This document shows positions 1 to 4,822 of a stretch of 5,690 nucleotides of DNA, one piece after another. The notes beneath the pieces were generated by a model. It saw only the letters and a program-made list of their open reading frames with translations, ran no database searches and was not told where the DNA came from. Source of the DNA: REEB509 sp044370335. GTDB taxonomy: Bacteria > Pseudomonadota > Alphaproteobacteria > Caulobacterales > Aquidulcibacteraceae. The stretch is from NCBI GenBank assembly GCA_044370335.1, contig JBILVS010000163.1, positions 1 to 5,690 of the forward strand, written 5' to 3'. Each line of letters starts with the position of its first letter. The stretch's first letter is position 1. A program made the translations under genes and the position numbers.

Positions 1-2
1 GG

Positions 3-113
3 CAGAAGGCCGACCGCCTGCTTTGGCTCGCCGGAACCGCTGACGCGTTTTCGGGGGGGGCGGTGCGGCGGGCCCTGTTGCTCCAAAACTTGCGACCGCG
101 GTCAAAAGCTTAA
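3..113 (+). CDS. 3' end of an unidentified protein-coding gene (partial)
   Basis: An open frame enters from the left edge and ends at TAA (111-113), giving about 36 C-terminal residues that read QKADRLLWLAGTADAF and later RALLLQNLRPRSKA. Third codon positions are mostly G or C, and the stop codon touches the 5' arm of a strong terminator. Both points favour a genuine + strand gene end. I do not recognise the family. A run of eight G (53-60) lies inside it, so the frame upstream of that run is less certain. One other + frame is also open across the region, and another stops at 41-43. This is a modest call. Confidence 0.4.
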   Translation, partial: QKADRLLWLAGTADAFSGGAVRRALLLQNLRPRSKA

Positions 114-143
114 CGCCGCCGAGGATCCCCTCGGCGGCGTTTT
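112..143 (+). terminator. Strong Rho-independent terminator
   Basis: A perfect 13-bp stem, AACGCCGCCGAGG (112-124) against CCTCGGCGGCGTT (129-141), closes a 4-nt loop and runs into TTTT (140-143). The T-tract lies on the + side, so it should end transcription of the gene stopping at 113 and insulate the DUF2807 gene that starts at 220. Confidence 0.85.
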
Positions 144-219
144 CGTGCCTCCGGGCGCATCCAAACCTCGGCTCCCCTGCATCTATCCACAACGGCGGCG
201 GCCGATTGGGAGATGCGCA

Positions 220-1101
220 ATGAAAGCTTTCTTGGCGGTTCTGGCATGCGGGACGGGGATGCTGATGTCTCCGGCCATGGCCCAGGAGCCGGCGGATGCC
301 GCTTGGGTGCGCTATCCCTCAGCGACCGAAGTTGAGATCGAGAACGCCGCGGCCCGGGTCATCATTGAACCGCAGCTGCGCGGCGACAGCGCTTTCGTCG
401 TGGTGAACAACGGCCCTCTTCCCGACCCCACCGTGCGTCTTCGCGGCTCTCGATTGATTCTCGACGGGGGTCTCCGTCGCGTCGACGGATGCGTCGCGGA
501 TGGGGCGGTCACCGTGCGCGGGCACGGTCGCATCGCCGTTGCCGATCTGCCGATCATCTATGTCCGAACCCCGGAAAGCCTCGTGTTCGCAGGGGAAGGC
601 TCGCTTGCAGTGTCGAGCGGCCCGGCTGCCGCGGCGCGGGTGGCGCTCGCGGGCTGCAGCCGTGGGGAATTCGGCCCGGTGGCGGACCTGCTTGAGCTGC
701 GTCTTGCGGGCGGGGCCAGCGCCGCGGCGGGGCCGTCGGCCCGGGCGCGCGTCGCCATCGCGGGCGACGGAGAAGTCGATCTCGGCCCGGTGCAGCGGGA
801 CCTGGACGTGGCGATCGCAGGCTCCGGGCGGACAGGGGTCGGGGCGGTGAATGGCCCTGTGCGGGTGGCGATTCAGGGCGACGGCTATGTCGATCTCGGC
901 AGCGGCCATGCCGAGGACCTCCGCGTCGCCATTGCCGGCAACGGCCATGTCCGGTTCAACGGCGCGGCGGAAGAAGTGAGCGCAGCCATCGCCGGCTCCG
1001 GCCTCATCGAGGTCGCGGCGGTGGAAGGCGCGGTCGAACAGCGGATCGCGGGTTCGGGGGAAGTGCGGGTGGGGCCGCTCGGCCCTGCGCCCGCGCCCTG
1101 A
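220..1101 (+). CDS. Secreted DUF2807 / GIN-domain repeat protein
   Basis: The 293-residue product is probably exported to the periplasm or cell surface; its function is unknown. Residues 1-21 look like a signal peptide (MK start, hydrophobic core) with a signal peptidase I site after AMA (19-21). From about residue 79 to the end the protein is a run of short beta-strand turns of the type IAG-S/D/N-G-x-V-x-V/L-G. The clearest copies start near residues 142, 161, 179, 198, 217, 237, 256 and 275, a period of 18-20. This matches the 'head GIN domain' (DUF2807) family, a right-handed beta-solenoid fold known from many Gram-negative bacteria. I chose ATG 220 because GGGAG (208-212) sits 7 nt upstream and the signal peptide then starts correctly. 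A GTG at 145 would add 25 residues that look non-coding. Cys10 resembles a lipobox, but the signal would be too short. The gene appears monocistronic and unrelated to the ribosomal genes downstream. Confidence 0.85.
   Translation: MKAFLAVLACGTGMLMSPAMAQEPADAAWVRYPSATEVEIENAAARVIIEPQLRGDSAFVVVNNGPLPDPTVRLRGSRLILDGGLRRVDGCVADGAVTVRGHGRIAVADLPIIYVRTPESLVFAGEGSLAVSSGPAAAARVALAGCSRGEFGPVADLLELRLAGGASAAAGPSARARVAIAGDGEVDLGPVQRDLDVAIAGSGRTGVGAVNGPVRVAIQGDGYVDLGSGHAEDLRVAIAGNGHVRFNGAAEEVSAAIAGSGLIEVAAVEGAVEQRIAGSGEVRVGPLGPAPAP
586..1074 (+). repeat. In-gene array of ~19-residue solenoid repeats
   Basis: This coding stretch (residues about 123-285) holds at least nine degenerate copies of a 57-nt (19-codon) unit. 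Each copy has a core such as AIAGDGEVDLG, AIAGSGRTGVG, AIQGDGYVDLG or RIAGSGEVRVG. The spacing between cores is almost constant at 18-20 residues. The DNA copies have diverged, so this is an old structural repeat and not a recent tandem duplication. Confidence 0.7.
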
Positions 1102-1298
1102 GCGATTCACCGGCCTGCCCGCCGGACTGTGGCGCCGATCCCCGCCATCGAGCCTTGCGGGCGCCGCCGCGATACGGCATACAGACCCCCTTCCGCCGAA
1201 CCGCGCCGCTCCCCATGTCGGGGATCAAAGTGGCGCGGGTCCAAGAGCGGCTTCTTCCGGGATCATTACTCGGGGGCGGTCGCCGTCCGGACCGGCGT
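1102..1298. other. Intergenic region upstream of tRNA-Trp
   Basis: No convincing gene is seen here. The region holds a weak candidate promoter (1155-1183, listed separately) and a small hairpin, CGCCG (1281-1285) with CGGCG (1293-1297), directly before the tRNA. That hairpin may belong to the 5' leader removed by RNase P. No clear terminator follows the DUF2807 gene: CCGGC/GCCGG at about 1110-1125 has no T-tract. Confidence 0.4.
1155..1183 (+). promoter_or_regulatory. Candidate promoter for tRNA-Trp-secE-nusG
   Basis: TTGCGG (1155-1160), 17 nt, then CATACA (1178-1183). Each hexamer matches the sigma70 consensus at only three positions. The same -35 word and the same 17-nt spacer recur upstream of rplJ (4617-4645), which adds a little support. 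Transcription from here would begin near 1190 and give a leader of about 110 nt before the tRNA. Confidence 0.3.
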
Positions 1299-1374
1299 AG
1301 GAGTGTAGCTCAGCTGGTAGAGCATCGGTCTCCAAAACCGAGGGTCGGGGGTTCGAGTCCCTCCACTCCTGCCA
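1299..1374 (+). tRNA. tRNA-Trp (anticodon CCA)
   Basis: A full cloverleaf can be drawn: acceptor AGGAGTG (1299-1305) with CACTCCT (1364-1370); D arm GCTC/GAGC (1308-1311, 1320-1323); anticodon arm TCGGT/ACCGA (1325-1329, 1337-1341) with loop CTCCAAA and anticodon CCA at 1332-1334; T arm GGGGG/CCCTC with loop TTCGAGT. The discriminator base is G1371, as bacterial tRNA-Trp requires, and the 3' CCA (1372-1374) is encoded. A tRNA-Trp just upstream of secE is a familiar bacterial arrangement. The 85-nt gap to secE suggests that both lie on one transcript. Confidence 0.97.
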
Positions 1375-1459
1375 CCGGATCGTCAGGGTCCGGGGTTCGG
1401 GAAGCACAGAGCGAGAGACCAGGGTCGGCCGGTTGCGGGCCTTGCGCGAAAGGGACGAG

Positions 1460-1690
1460 ATGACCACCGACACTGCCGAACGCGAACCGACCGAGCCGAA
1501 GAAGCGCACCGGGCCGGTCACCTTCTTCCGGGAGGTGCGGGCGGAGGGCCGGAAAGTCACCTGGGCCACGCGTCAGGAAGTGACGGCGTCAACCATCATG
1601 GTGGTCGTCCTGGCGATCGTGGCGGCGATTTTCTTTTGGGTGGTGGACCTGATTCTGGGCGCCATCGTCGACTTCGTTCTGCAACTCTGA
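1460..1690 (+). CDS. secE: Preprotein translocase subunit SecE
   Basis: The 76-residue small SecE form is the essential clamp subunit that embraces SecY in the SecYEG inner-membrane channel. An acidic/basic N-terminus (residues 1-18) leads into the amphipathic surface helix with the family motif FFREVRAEGRKVTW (22-35). One transmembrane helix follows at about 43-63 (VTASTIMVVVLAIVAAIFFWVV), and the C-terminal stretch is also hydrophobic. The position after KVTW, usually proline, is alanine here (WATRQE). ATG 1460 is preferred over an in-frame TTG at 1433: AGGGA (1451-1455) precedes it and the family begins there. It lies 85 nt after tRNA-Trp and 28 nt before nusG, the conserved secE-nusG pair. 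Confidence 0.95.
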   Translation: MTTDTAEREPTEPKKRTGPVTFFREVRAEGRKVTWATRQEVTASTIMVVVLAIVAAIFFWVVDLILGAIVDFVLQL

Positions 1691-1718
1691 ATTCACGCCT
1701 AAGCGCAGGAGAAGGCCC

Positions 1719-2255
1719 GTGGCCGCCCGCTGGTACATCGTTCACGCGTATTCGAATTTTGAGAAGAAGGTGGCTGACGCCATCCGCGACCAAGCCGAGC
1801 GCCAGGGTCTAGCGGAGAAGTTTGAGGACATCCGCGTCCCCACCGAAGAGGTGGTGGAGGTCGTGCGCAACAAGAAGCGCATCAAGGAACAGCGGCACTT
1901 CCCGGGCTATGTCCTCGTGAAGATGGACATGACCGACGACGCCTATCACCTGGTGAAGAACACCCCGAAGGTGACGGGCTTCCTCGGCACCCAGAACAAG
2001 CCGATGCCGATCCCGGAAAAGGACGTGCAGCGGCTTCTGGGCGAAGTGGAGCAGGCGGCGGCGGCGCGGCCGCGGCAGCTGATTTCGTTCGAGATCGGCG
2101 AGCGGGTTCGGGTGACGGACGGGCCGTTCCAGTCCTTTGAAGGCAGCGTGGAAGAGGTCGACGACGACACCAACCGCTTGAAGGTGTCGGTGGCGATCTT
2201 CGGCCGGCCGACGCCGGTGGACCTCGAGTTCGCCCAGGTGGAGAAGATCCGCTAA
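1719..2255 (+). CDS. nusG: Transcription termination/antitermination factor NusG
   Basis: NusG is 178 residues here (E. coli about 181). It binds the RNA polymerase clamp helices, reduces pausing, and links polymerase either to Rho or to ribosomal S10. The NGN domain covers about 3-115: it starts ARWYIVHAYSNFEKKV, and the core RHFPGYVLVKMDM lies at 59-71. A KOW domain covers about 125-178, with GERVRVTDGPFQSFEG (127-142) and the NusG signature IFGRPTPVDL (160-169). Translation starts at GTG 1719 behind the strong Shine-Dalgarno AGGAGAAG (1707-1714). The gene is complete. In many proteobacteria rplK follows nusG directly; here a Uma2 gene and a minus-strand gene lie between them. Confidence 0.97.
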   Translation: MAARWYIVHAYSNFEKKVADAIRDQAERQGLAEKFEDIRVPTEEVVEVVRNKKRIKEQRHFPGYVLVKMDMTDDAYHLVKNTPKVTGFLGTQNKPMPIPEKDVQRLLGEVEQAAAARPRQLISFEIGERVRVTDGPFQSFEGSVEEVDDDTNRLKVSVAIFGRPTPVDLEFAQVEKIR

Positions 2256-2261
2256 GAGCGA

Positions 2262-2283
2262 GCCTGCCCAAAGGGCGGCCTTT
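2262..2283 (+). terminator. Possible weak terminator/attenuator after nusG
   Basis: GCC-T-GCCC (2262-2269) can pair with GGGCGGC (2273-2279), with one bulged T and an AAA loop. It is followed only by CTTTGTG, a poor U-tract. It begins 7 nt after the nusG stop, so it may partly end the secE-nusG transcript. Read-through would supply the downstream Uma2 gene. Confidence 0.35.
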
Positions 2284-2299
2284 GTGCTAGCGTTTTGCT

Positions 2300-2866
2300 A
2301 TGAACGGGGTCGTCGGCAATCCCCTCAAGATCACCGCCCGCCAGTTTGAGGACATGGCGCGCAAAGGCGCGTTCGCGACTGTGGGACGGGTGGAGCTGCG
2401 TCAGGGGATGATGACGCTGATGAGTCCCATTCACCTAAAGCATTCTGACGTCGCCACAGCCCTGCTGTTTGCGTTGAAAGAGGCTCTCACAGCTTGTGGC
2501 TCAGGCCTGCGGCTAAACATGGAGCTCTCCGCCAATCTTGATCAAGCCTTCGTGCCGATCACCGATATTGTGATTTGGGACCCGACGCCTGTCGCTCCGG
2601 ACCACGACGGGCCTCTGCCGAAGGCGGCAGTCAAGTTGGCGATCGAGGTGGCGAGCCAATCGCTGCAGGACGATCTTGGCGACAAGATGCGGGAGTACGC
2701 GGCGGCCGGGGTTGCGGAGTACTGGGTCGCTGACGTGCAGGGCCGGTTGATGCATGTTCACCATAACCCAGGGCCGGAGGGGTATCAGACTCGGGCGGAG
2801 GTCCCCTTCGGTCAGCCGGTAACGAGTCCGACCTTGGGGCTGACGGTGGAGACGAGCGGGCTTTAG
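2300..2866 (+). CDS. Uma2 family (DUF820) PD-(D/E)XK nuclease-like protein
   Basis: The 188-residue product matches the Uma2/DUF820 family, predicted PD-(D/E)XK restriction-endonuclease-fold proteins of mostly unknown biological role. They are abundant in cyanobacteria and scattered elsewhere. Visible family features in order: ITARQFEDM (11-19), VELRQGMMTLMSP (31-43), H48, TDIVIWDP (88-95), AIEVAS (114-119), D125 and K129 in DDLGDKMREYAAAG, and EYWVAD (140-145). The probable catalytic set (E32, D89, E116, K129) is intact; the proline that usually precedes the first Asp is Thr88. ATG 2300 keeps the family N-terminus but has no visible Shine-Dalgarno. ATG 2354 has GAGG (2346-2349) upstream but would remove conserved sequence. 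The gene sits 44 nt after nusG and breaks the usual nusG-rplK link, which suggests insertion. Its stop overlaps that of the convergent gene at 2863. Confidence 0.87.
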   Translation: MNGVVGNPLKITARQFEDMARKGAFATVGRVELRQGMMTLMSPIHLKHSDVATALLFALKEALTACGSGLRLNMELSANLDQAFVPITDIVIWDPTPVAPDHDGPLPKAAVKLAIEVASQSLQDDLGDKMREYAAAGVAEYWVADVQGRLMHVHHNPGPEGYQTRAEVPFGQPVTSPTLGLTVETSGL

Positions 2867-3105
2867 GGGGCTTTGGGATTATCGTCTCGCAGAGACCAGA
2901 GTTGCTTGCGAAGCCAAACCCATATCAGGACTGCCGCCAGACCCGCCGCCAAGACCGCTGTCGCTTGGGCGAACTTTTCGGCGGTCGGTTGTTTCGTCCA
3001 GGCCTCCCACCAGCGGGCCGGTCCCGCTTCCCAAGTCATATATGCCAAAAGCGGCCCCCGATCGAGGCGACAAACGTGATAATGGCGAGGCACCAGCAGC
3101 CCCAT
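2863..3105 (-). CDS. Small single-pass membrane protein, probably 5'-truncated by frameshift
   Basis: This minus-strand frame encodes 80 residues of unrecognised family. The C-terminal half looks like real protein: WWEAW, a transmembrane segment of about 20 residues (QATAVLAAGLAAVLIWVWL), then the basic/polar tail RKQLWSLRDDNPKAP. Its TAA (2863-2865) overlaps the TAG of the convergent Uma2 gene. The listed ATG (3105) is directly preceded by an in-frame TAG and has no Shine-Dalgarno, so it is a poor start. Removing one G from the GGGG run at 3100-3103 (minus-strand sense) would join this frame to an upstream segment that has an ATG at 3157 and a good Shine-Dalgarno. That would give a 97-residue protein. 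An internal ATG at 3039 would give 58 residues that keep the membrane segment. It is either a real small protein or a decayed one. Confidence 0.5.
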   Translation of the reverse strand: MGLLVPRHYHVCRLDRGPLLAYMTWEAGPARWWEAWTKQPTAEKFAQATAVLAAGLAAVLIWVWLRKQLWSLRDDNPKAP

Positions 3106-3165
3106 CTAGGGATGGGCGGCTCTGTTCGTTGACCCATTTCCACTTGGCTTTACCCATTGGCTCCT
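3101..3165 (-). pseudogene. Displaced 5' end of the small membrane-protein gene
   Basis: On the minus strand, AGGAG (3165-3161) lies 3 nt before ATG at 3157. The frame from that ATG reads MGKAKWKWVNEQSRPSLDG and then hits the GGGG run. In the present frame it continues for 92 residues of low-complexity, tail-less sequence. A -1 shift at the G run instead continues as LLVPRHYHVC and onward into the transmembrane frame ending at 2863. The better ribosome site and the seamless join suggest that this was the original start, though no homologue was available to prove it. Confidence 0.4.
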
Positions 3166-3172
3166 GTATACG
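3144..3172 (+). promoter_or_regulatory. Promoter for rplK-rplA
   Basis: TTGGCT (3144-3149) and TATACG (3167-3172) are 17 nt apart, each matching the sigma70 consensus at four positions. Transcription would start near 3179, leaving a leader of about 130 nt that contains the L1-site-like stem. The promoter lies across the putative start (3157) of the minus-strand small gene. Confidence 0.55.
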
Positions 3173-3211
3173 CCCCCGCGTCCAACGGCTCCAGGGCCGG
3201 CGGAACACACC

Positions 3212-3253
3212 CCGTGGGAGGAGAGGGCAAAGTCCAGCCTGACCGCACCACGG
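3212..3253 (+). promoter_or_regulatory. L1-binding leader (rplK-rplA autoregulation)
   Basis: CCGTGG (3212-3217) pairs perfectly with CCACGG (3248-3253). The sequences flanking the stem inward, GAGG and TGACCGCA, form an asymmetric internal loop. An inner helix can form from AGG (3219 onward) with CCT, and GG with CC around GCAAAG. A GTGGGAG strand opposite TGACC..CCAC is the layout expected for ribosomal protein L1 sites in L11-operon leaders, which mimic the L1 site on 23S rRNA. A second hairpin, GGGCG (3264-3268) with CGCCC (3284-3288), lies between it and the rplK Shine-Dalgarno. L1 binding here would repress translation of rplK-rplA. This is structural inference. Confidence 0.55.
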
Positions 3254-3308
3254 ACCCTCAACGGGGCGTCGTTCTAAAGATGGCGCCCAAGCCAATCATG
3301 AGGATCTC

Positions 3309-3755
3309 ATGGCTAAGAAAGTGATGGGGCAGATCAAGCTCCAGGTGCCAGCGGGCGCCGCTAACCCCTCGCCGCCGATCGGCCCTGCTCTAGGTCAGCG
3401 CGGCCTAAACATCATGGAATTCTGCAAGGGCTTCAACGCCCGGACCCAGGAAATGACCAAGGGCGACCCGTGCCCCGTGGTCATCACCTATTACCAGGAC
3501 AAGTCCTTCACCTTTGAGATCAAGACCCCGCCGGCGAGCTTCCTGCTCAAGAAGGCCGCGGGTCTGAAGCCTGGCAAGAAGCCGGGCTCGGGCTCCAAGC
3601 TCCCGGGCCGCAACACCGTCGGCAAGGTCACGATGGATCAGTGCCGCGAGATCGCCAAAGCCAAGGCGAAGGATATGAACTGGAACGACATCGAAGCCGG
3701 CGCGCAGCAGATCGCCGGGACCGCCCGTTCCATGGGCCTGACGGTGGAGGGCTAA
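3309..3755 (+). CDS. rplK: 50S ribosomal protein L11
   Basis: L11 (148 residues) binds the GTPase-associated region of 23S rRNA at the base of the L7/L12 stalk, where elongation factors and the stringent factor act. The N-terminal domain has the proline-rich stretch VPAGAANPSPPIGPALGQ (13-30) and NIMEFCKGFNA (34-44). TPPASFLLKKAAG (73-85) leads into the C-terminal rRNA-binding domain, which ends in IAGTARSMGLTVEG. Lysines matching the PrmA methylation sites (K4 and K40) are present. The interdomain/loop region 86-104 is about six residues longer than in E. coli L11 (142 aa). AGGA (3301-3304) precedes ATG 3309. rplA follows after only 3 nt, so the two genes are co-transcribed and probably translationally coupled. 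Confidence 0.98.
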   Translation: MAKKVMGQIKLQVPAGAANPSPPIGPALGQRGLNIMEFCKGFNARTQEMTKGDPCPVVITYYQDKSFTFEIKTPPASFLLKKAAGLKPGKKPGSGSKLPGRNTVGKVTMDQCREIAKAKAKDMNWNDIEAGAQQIAGTARSMGLTVEG

Positions 3756-3758
3756 CCC

Positions 3759-4484
3759 ATGGCGACCTTGAACGGGGTGAAAACCACCAAGCGCATGGCG
3801 AAGTCCCATGCCGGCATTGATAGCCGCAAGCTCTACACCCTCGATGAAGCGGTGAAGATGATCAAAGAGCGAGCGAGCGCGAAGTTCGACGAGACGATTG
3901 AGATCTCGATGAACCTGGGCGTGGACCCGAAATATCCGGATCAGCAGGTCCGGGGTGTGTGCTCGCTGCCAAATGGCACAGGCAAGACGCTGCGGGTGGC
4001 TGTGTTCGCCAAAGGGCCAAAGGCCGATGAGGCCAAAGCCGCGGGCGCAGACATTGTCGGCGCTGACGACCTGTTTGAAACCATCAACAGCGGCAAGATC
4101 GAGTTTGATCGCCTGATCGCGACGCCGGACATGATGACCCTCGTTGGTCGTCTCGGAAAGGTGCTTGGCCCGCGTGGCCTGATGCCGAACCCGAAGGTCG
4201 GCACAGTCACCATGGACGTCACCAAGGCGGTGAAGGACTCCAAGGGCGGTGCGGTCGAGTTCCGGGCGGAGAAGGCCGGGATCGTGCATGCGGGCGTCGG
4301 CAAGGCGAGCTTCTCCGAAGAGGCGCTGACCCAGAACCTCCGCGCATTCATTGACGCGGTGGTGAAGGCGCGGCCCACGGGCGCGAAGGGCACCTTTGTG
4401 AAAAAAGTCGCCATCAGCTCGACCATGGGCCCGGGCGTGCGGGTCGATGCGGCCTCGACCGTATCGGGGATGTCGTCTACCTAA
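3759..4484 (+). CDS. rplA: 50S ribosomal protein L1
   Basis: L1 (241 residues; E. coli 234) forms the mobile L1 stalk that moves deacylated tRNA out of the E site, and it represses its own operon by binding the rplK leader. Domain I residues include KFDETIEISMNLGVDP (43-58) and the VRGVCSLPNGTGK strand. The L1 signature spans about 119-148, with IATPDMMTLVGRLGKVLGP followed by RGLMPNPKVGT. The C-terminal RNA-contact motif ISSTMGPG lies at 219-226 and includes the Thr-Met-Gly that contacts RNA. The Shine-Dalgarno GGAGGG (3746-3751) lies inside the end of rplK, 7 nt before ATG 3759, consistent with coupled translation. A strong terminator follows. Confidence 0.98.
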   Translation: MATLNGVKTTKRMAKSHAGIDSRKLYTLDEAVKMIKERASAKFDETIEISMNLGVDPKYPDQQVRGVCSLPNGTGKTLRVAVFAKGPKADEAKAAGADIVGADDLFETINSGKIEFDRLIATPDMMTLVGRLGKVLGPRGLMPNPKVGTVTMDVTKAVKDSKGGAVEFRAEKAGIVHAGVGKASFSEEALTQNLRAFIDAVVKARPTGAKGTFVKKVAISSTMGPGVRVDAASTVSGMSST

Positions 4485-4506
4485 TCCGACGACAACACCC
4501 ACAAAC

Positions 4507-4538
4507 AAAGCCCCGGGCCTCCCAGGTCCGGGGCTTTT
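4507..4538 (+). terminator. Strong Rho-independent terminator after rplA
   Basis: AAAGCCCCGGGCCT (4507-4520) pairs with AGGTCCGGGGCTTT (4524-4537) over 14 bp with one G-T pair, around a 3-nt loop. TTTT lies at 4535-4538. It ends 54 nt after the rplA stop and separates rplKA from rplJL. Confidence 0.9.
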
Positions 4539-4616
4539 GCGTCTGGCGGTTTGGCGCTGCGGCTCAAGGGCGGCGAGGGCGCCTCTTGCCAAACGCAGAA
4601 TTCTGTGCGTGGCCCC

Positions 4617-4645
4617 TTGCGGCGGTGCAACAAACTGTGCATATA
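4617..4645 (+). promoter_or_regulatory. Candidate promoter for rplJ-rplL
   Basis: TTGCGG (4617-4622), a 17-nt spacer and CATATA (4640-4645) lie downstream of the rplA terminator and upstream of the structured leader. Shifting the -10 to TATAGC (4642-4647) gives a 19-nt spacer. A start near 4653 would give an untranslated leader of about 325 nt. The same -35 and spacing occur before tRNA-Trp. Confidence 0.42.
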
Positions 4646-4822
4646 GCGCGGCTCGGCTCGTTCGTTAAGGGATGAGTCGTCCTGTCCGAGAGTGCTGGCG
4701 CCTCCCAGCGGCATAGGCTTGTCCTTCCGCCGGTGAGGCTTAATCCGTTGAGCCCGCATGAGACAGGGAGGGAGTTTCGATGGACCCAGCCCGACGCGCA
4801 AGCGGCGGTTTCAGGCCTTCGG

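Noticed and set aside
145..219. GTG 145 as the DUF2807 start
   Set aside because: No Shine-Dalgarno, it abuts the terminator, and it puts 25 non-coding-like residues before a normal signal peptide.
319..1110. Minus-strand 263-residue ORF
   Set aside because: Antisense shadow of the DUF2807 gene, rich in Arg and His, with no family resemblance.
1110..1125. Terminator after the DUF2807 gene
   Set aside because: Only a 5-bp CCGGC/GCCGG stem with no T-tract, common by chance in GC-rich DNA.
1433..1459. TTG 1433 as the secE start
   Set aside because: ATG 1460 has the Shine-Dalgarno and the family N-terminus; the extra nine residues have no support.
1225..1569. Minus-strand 114-residue ORF containing WRDSNPRPSVLETDALPAEL
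   Set aside because: This peptide is the well-known antisense translation of a tRNA gene. The frame crosses tRNA-Trp and the start of secE and is not a real protein.
3129..3156. TTGACC (3129-3134) with TACCCA as a promoter
   Set aside because: The -35 is good, but the -10 at 16-nt spacing is poor. TTGGCT-N17-TATACG just downstream fits better overall.
3220..3240. GAGGAGAGGGCAAAGTCC resembles part of bacterial RNase P RNA
   Set aside because: There is no room for a ~400-nt RNA before rplK, and the other conserved parts are missing. The match is short and part of the L1-type stem.
3298..3324. Eight-codon ORF (MRISWLRK) overlapping the start of rplK
   Set aside because: It has no ribosome site of its own and is simply the other frame of the rplK Shine-Dalgarno/start region.
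3405..4592. Minus-strand 395-residue ORF
   Set aside because: It is the antisense shadow of rplK and rplA, which are certain, and has the His/Arg-rich composition typical of shadows in high-GC DNA.
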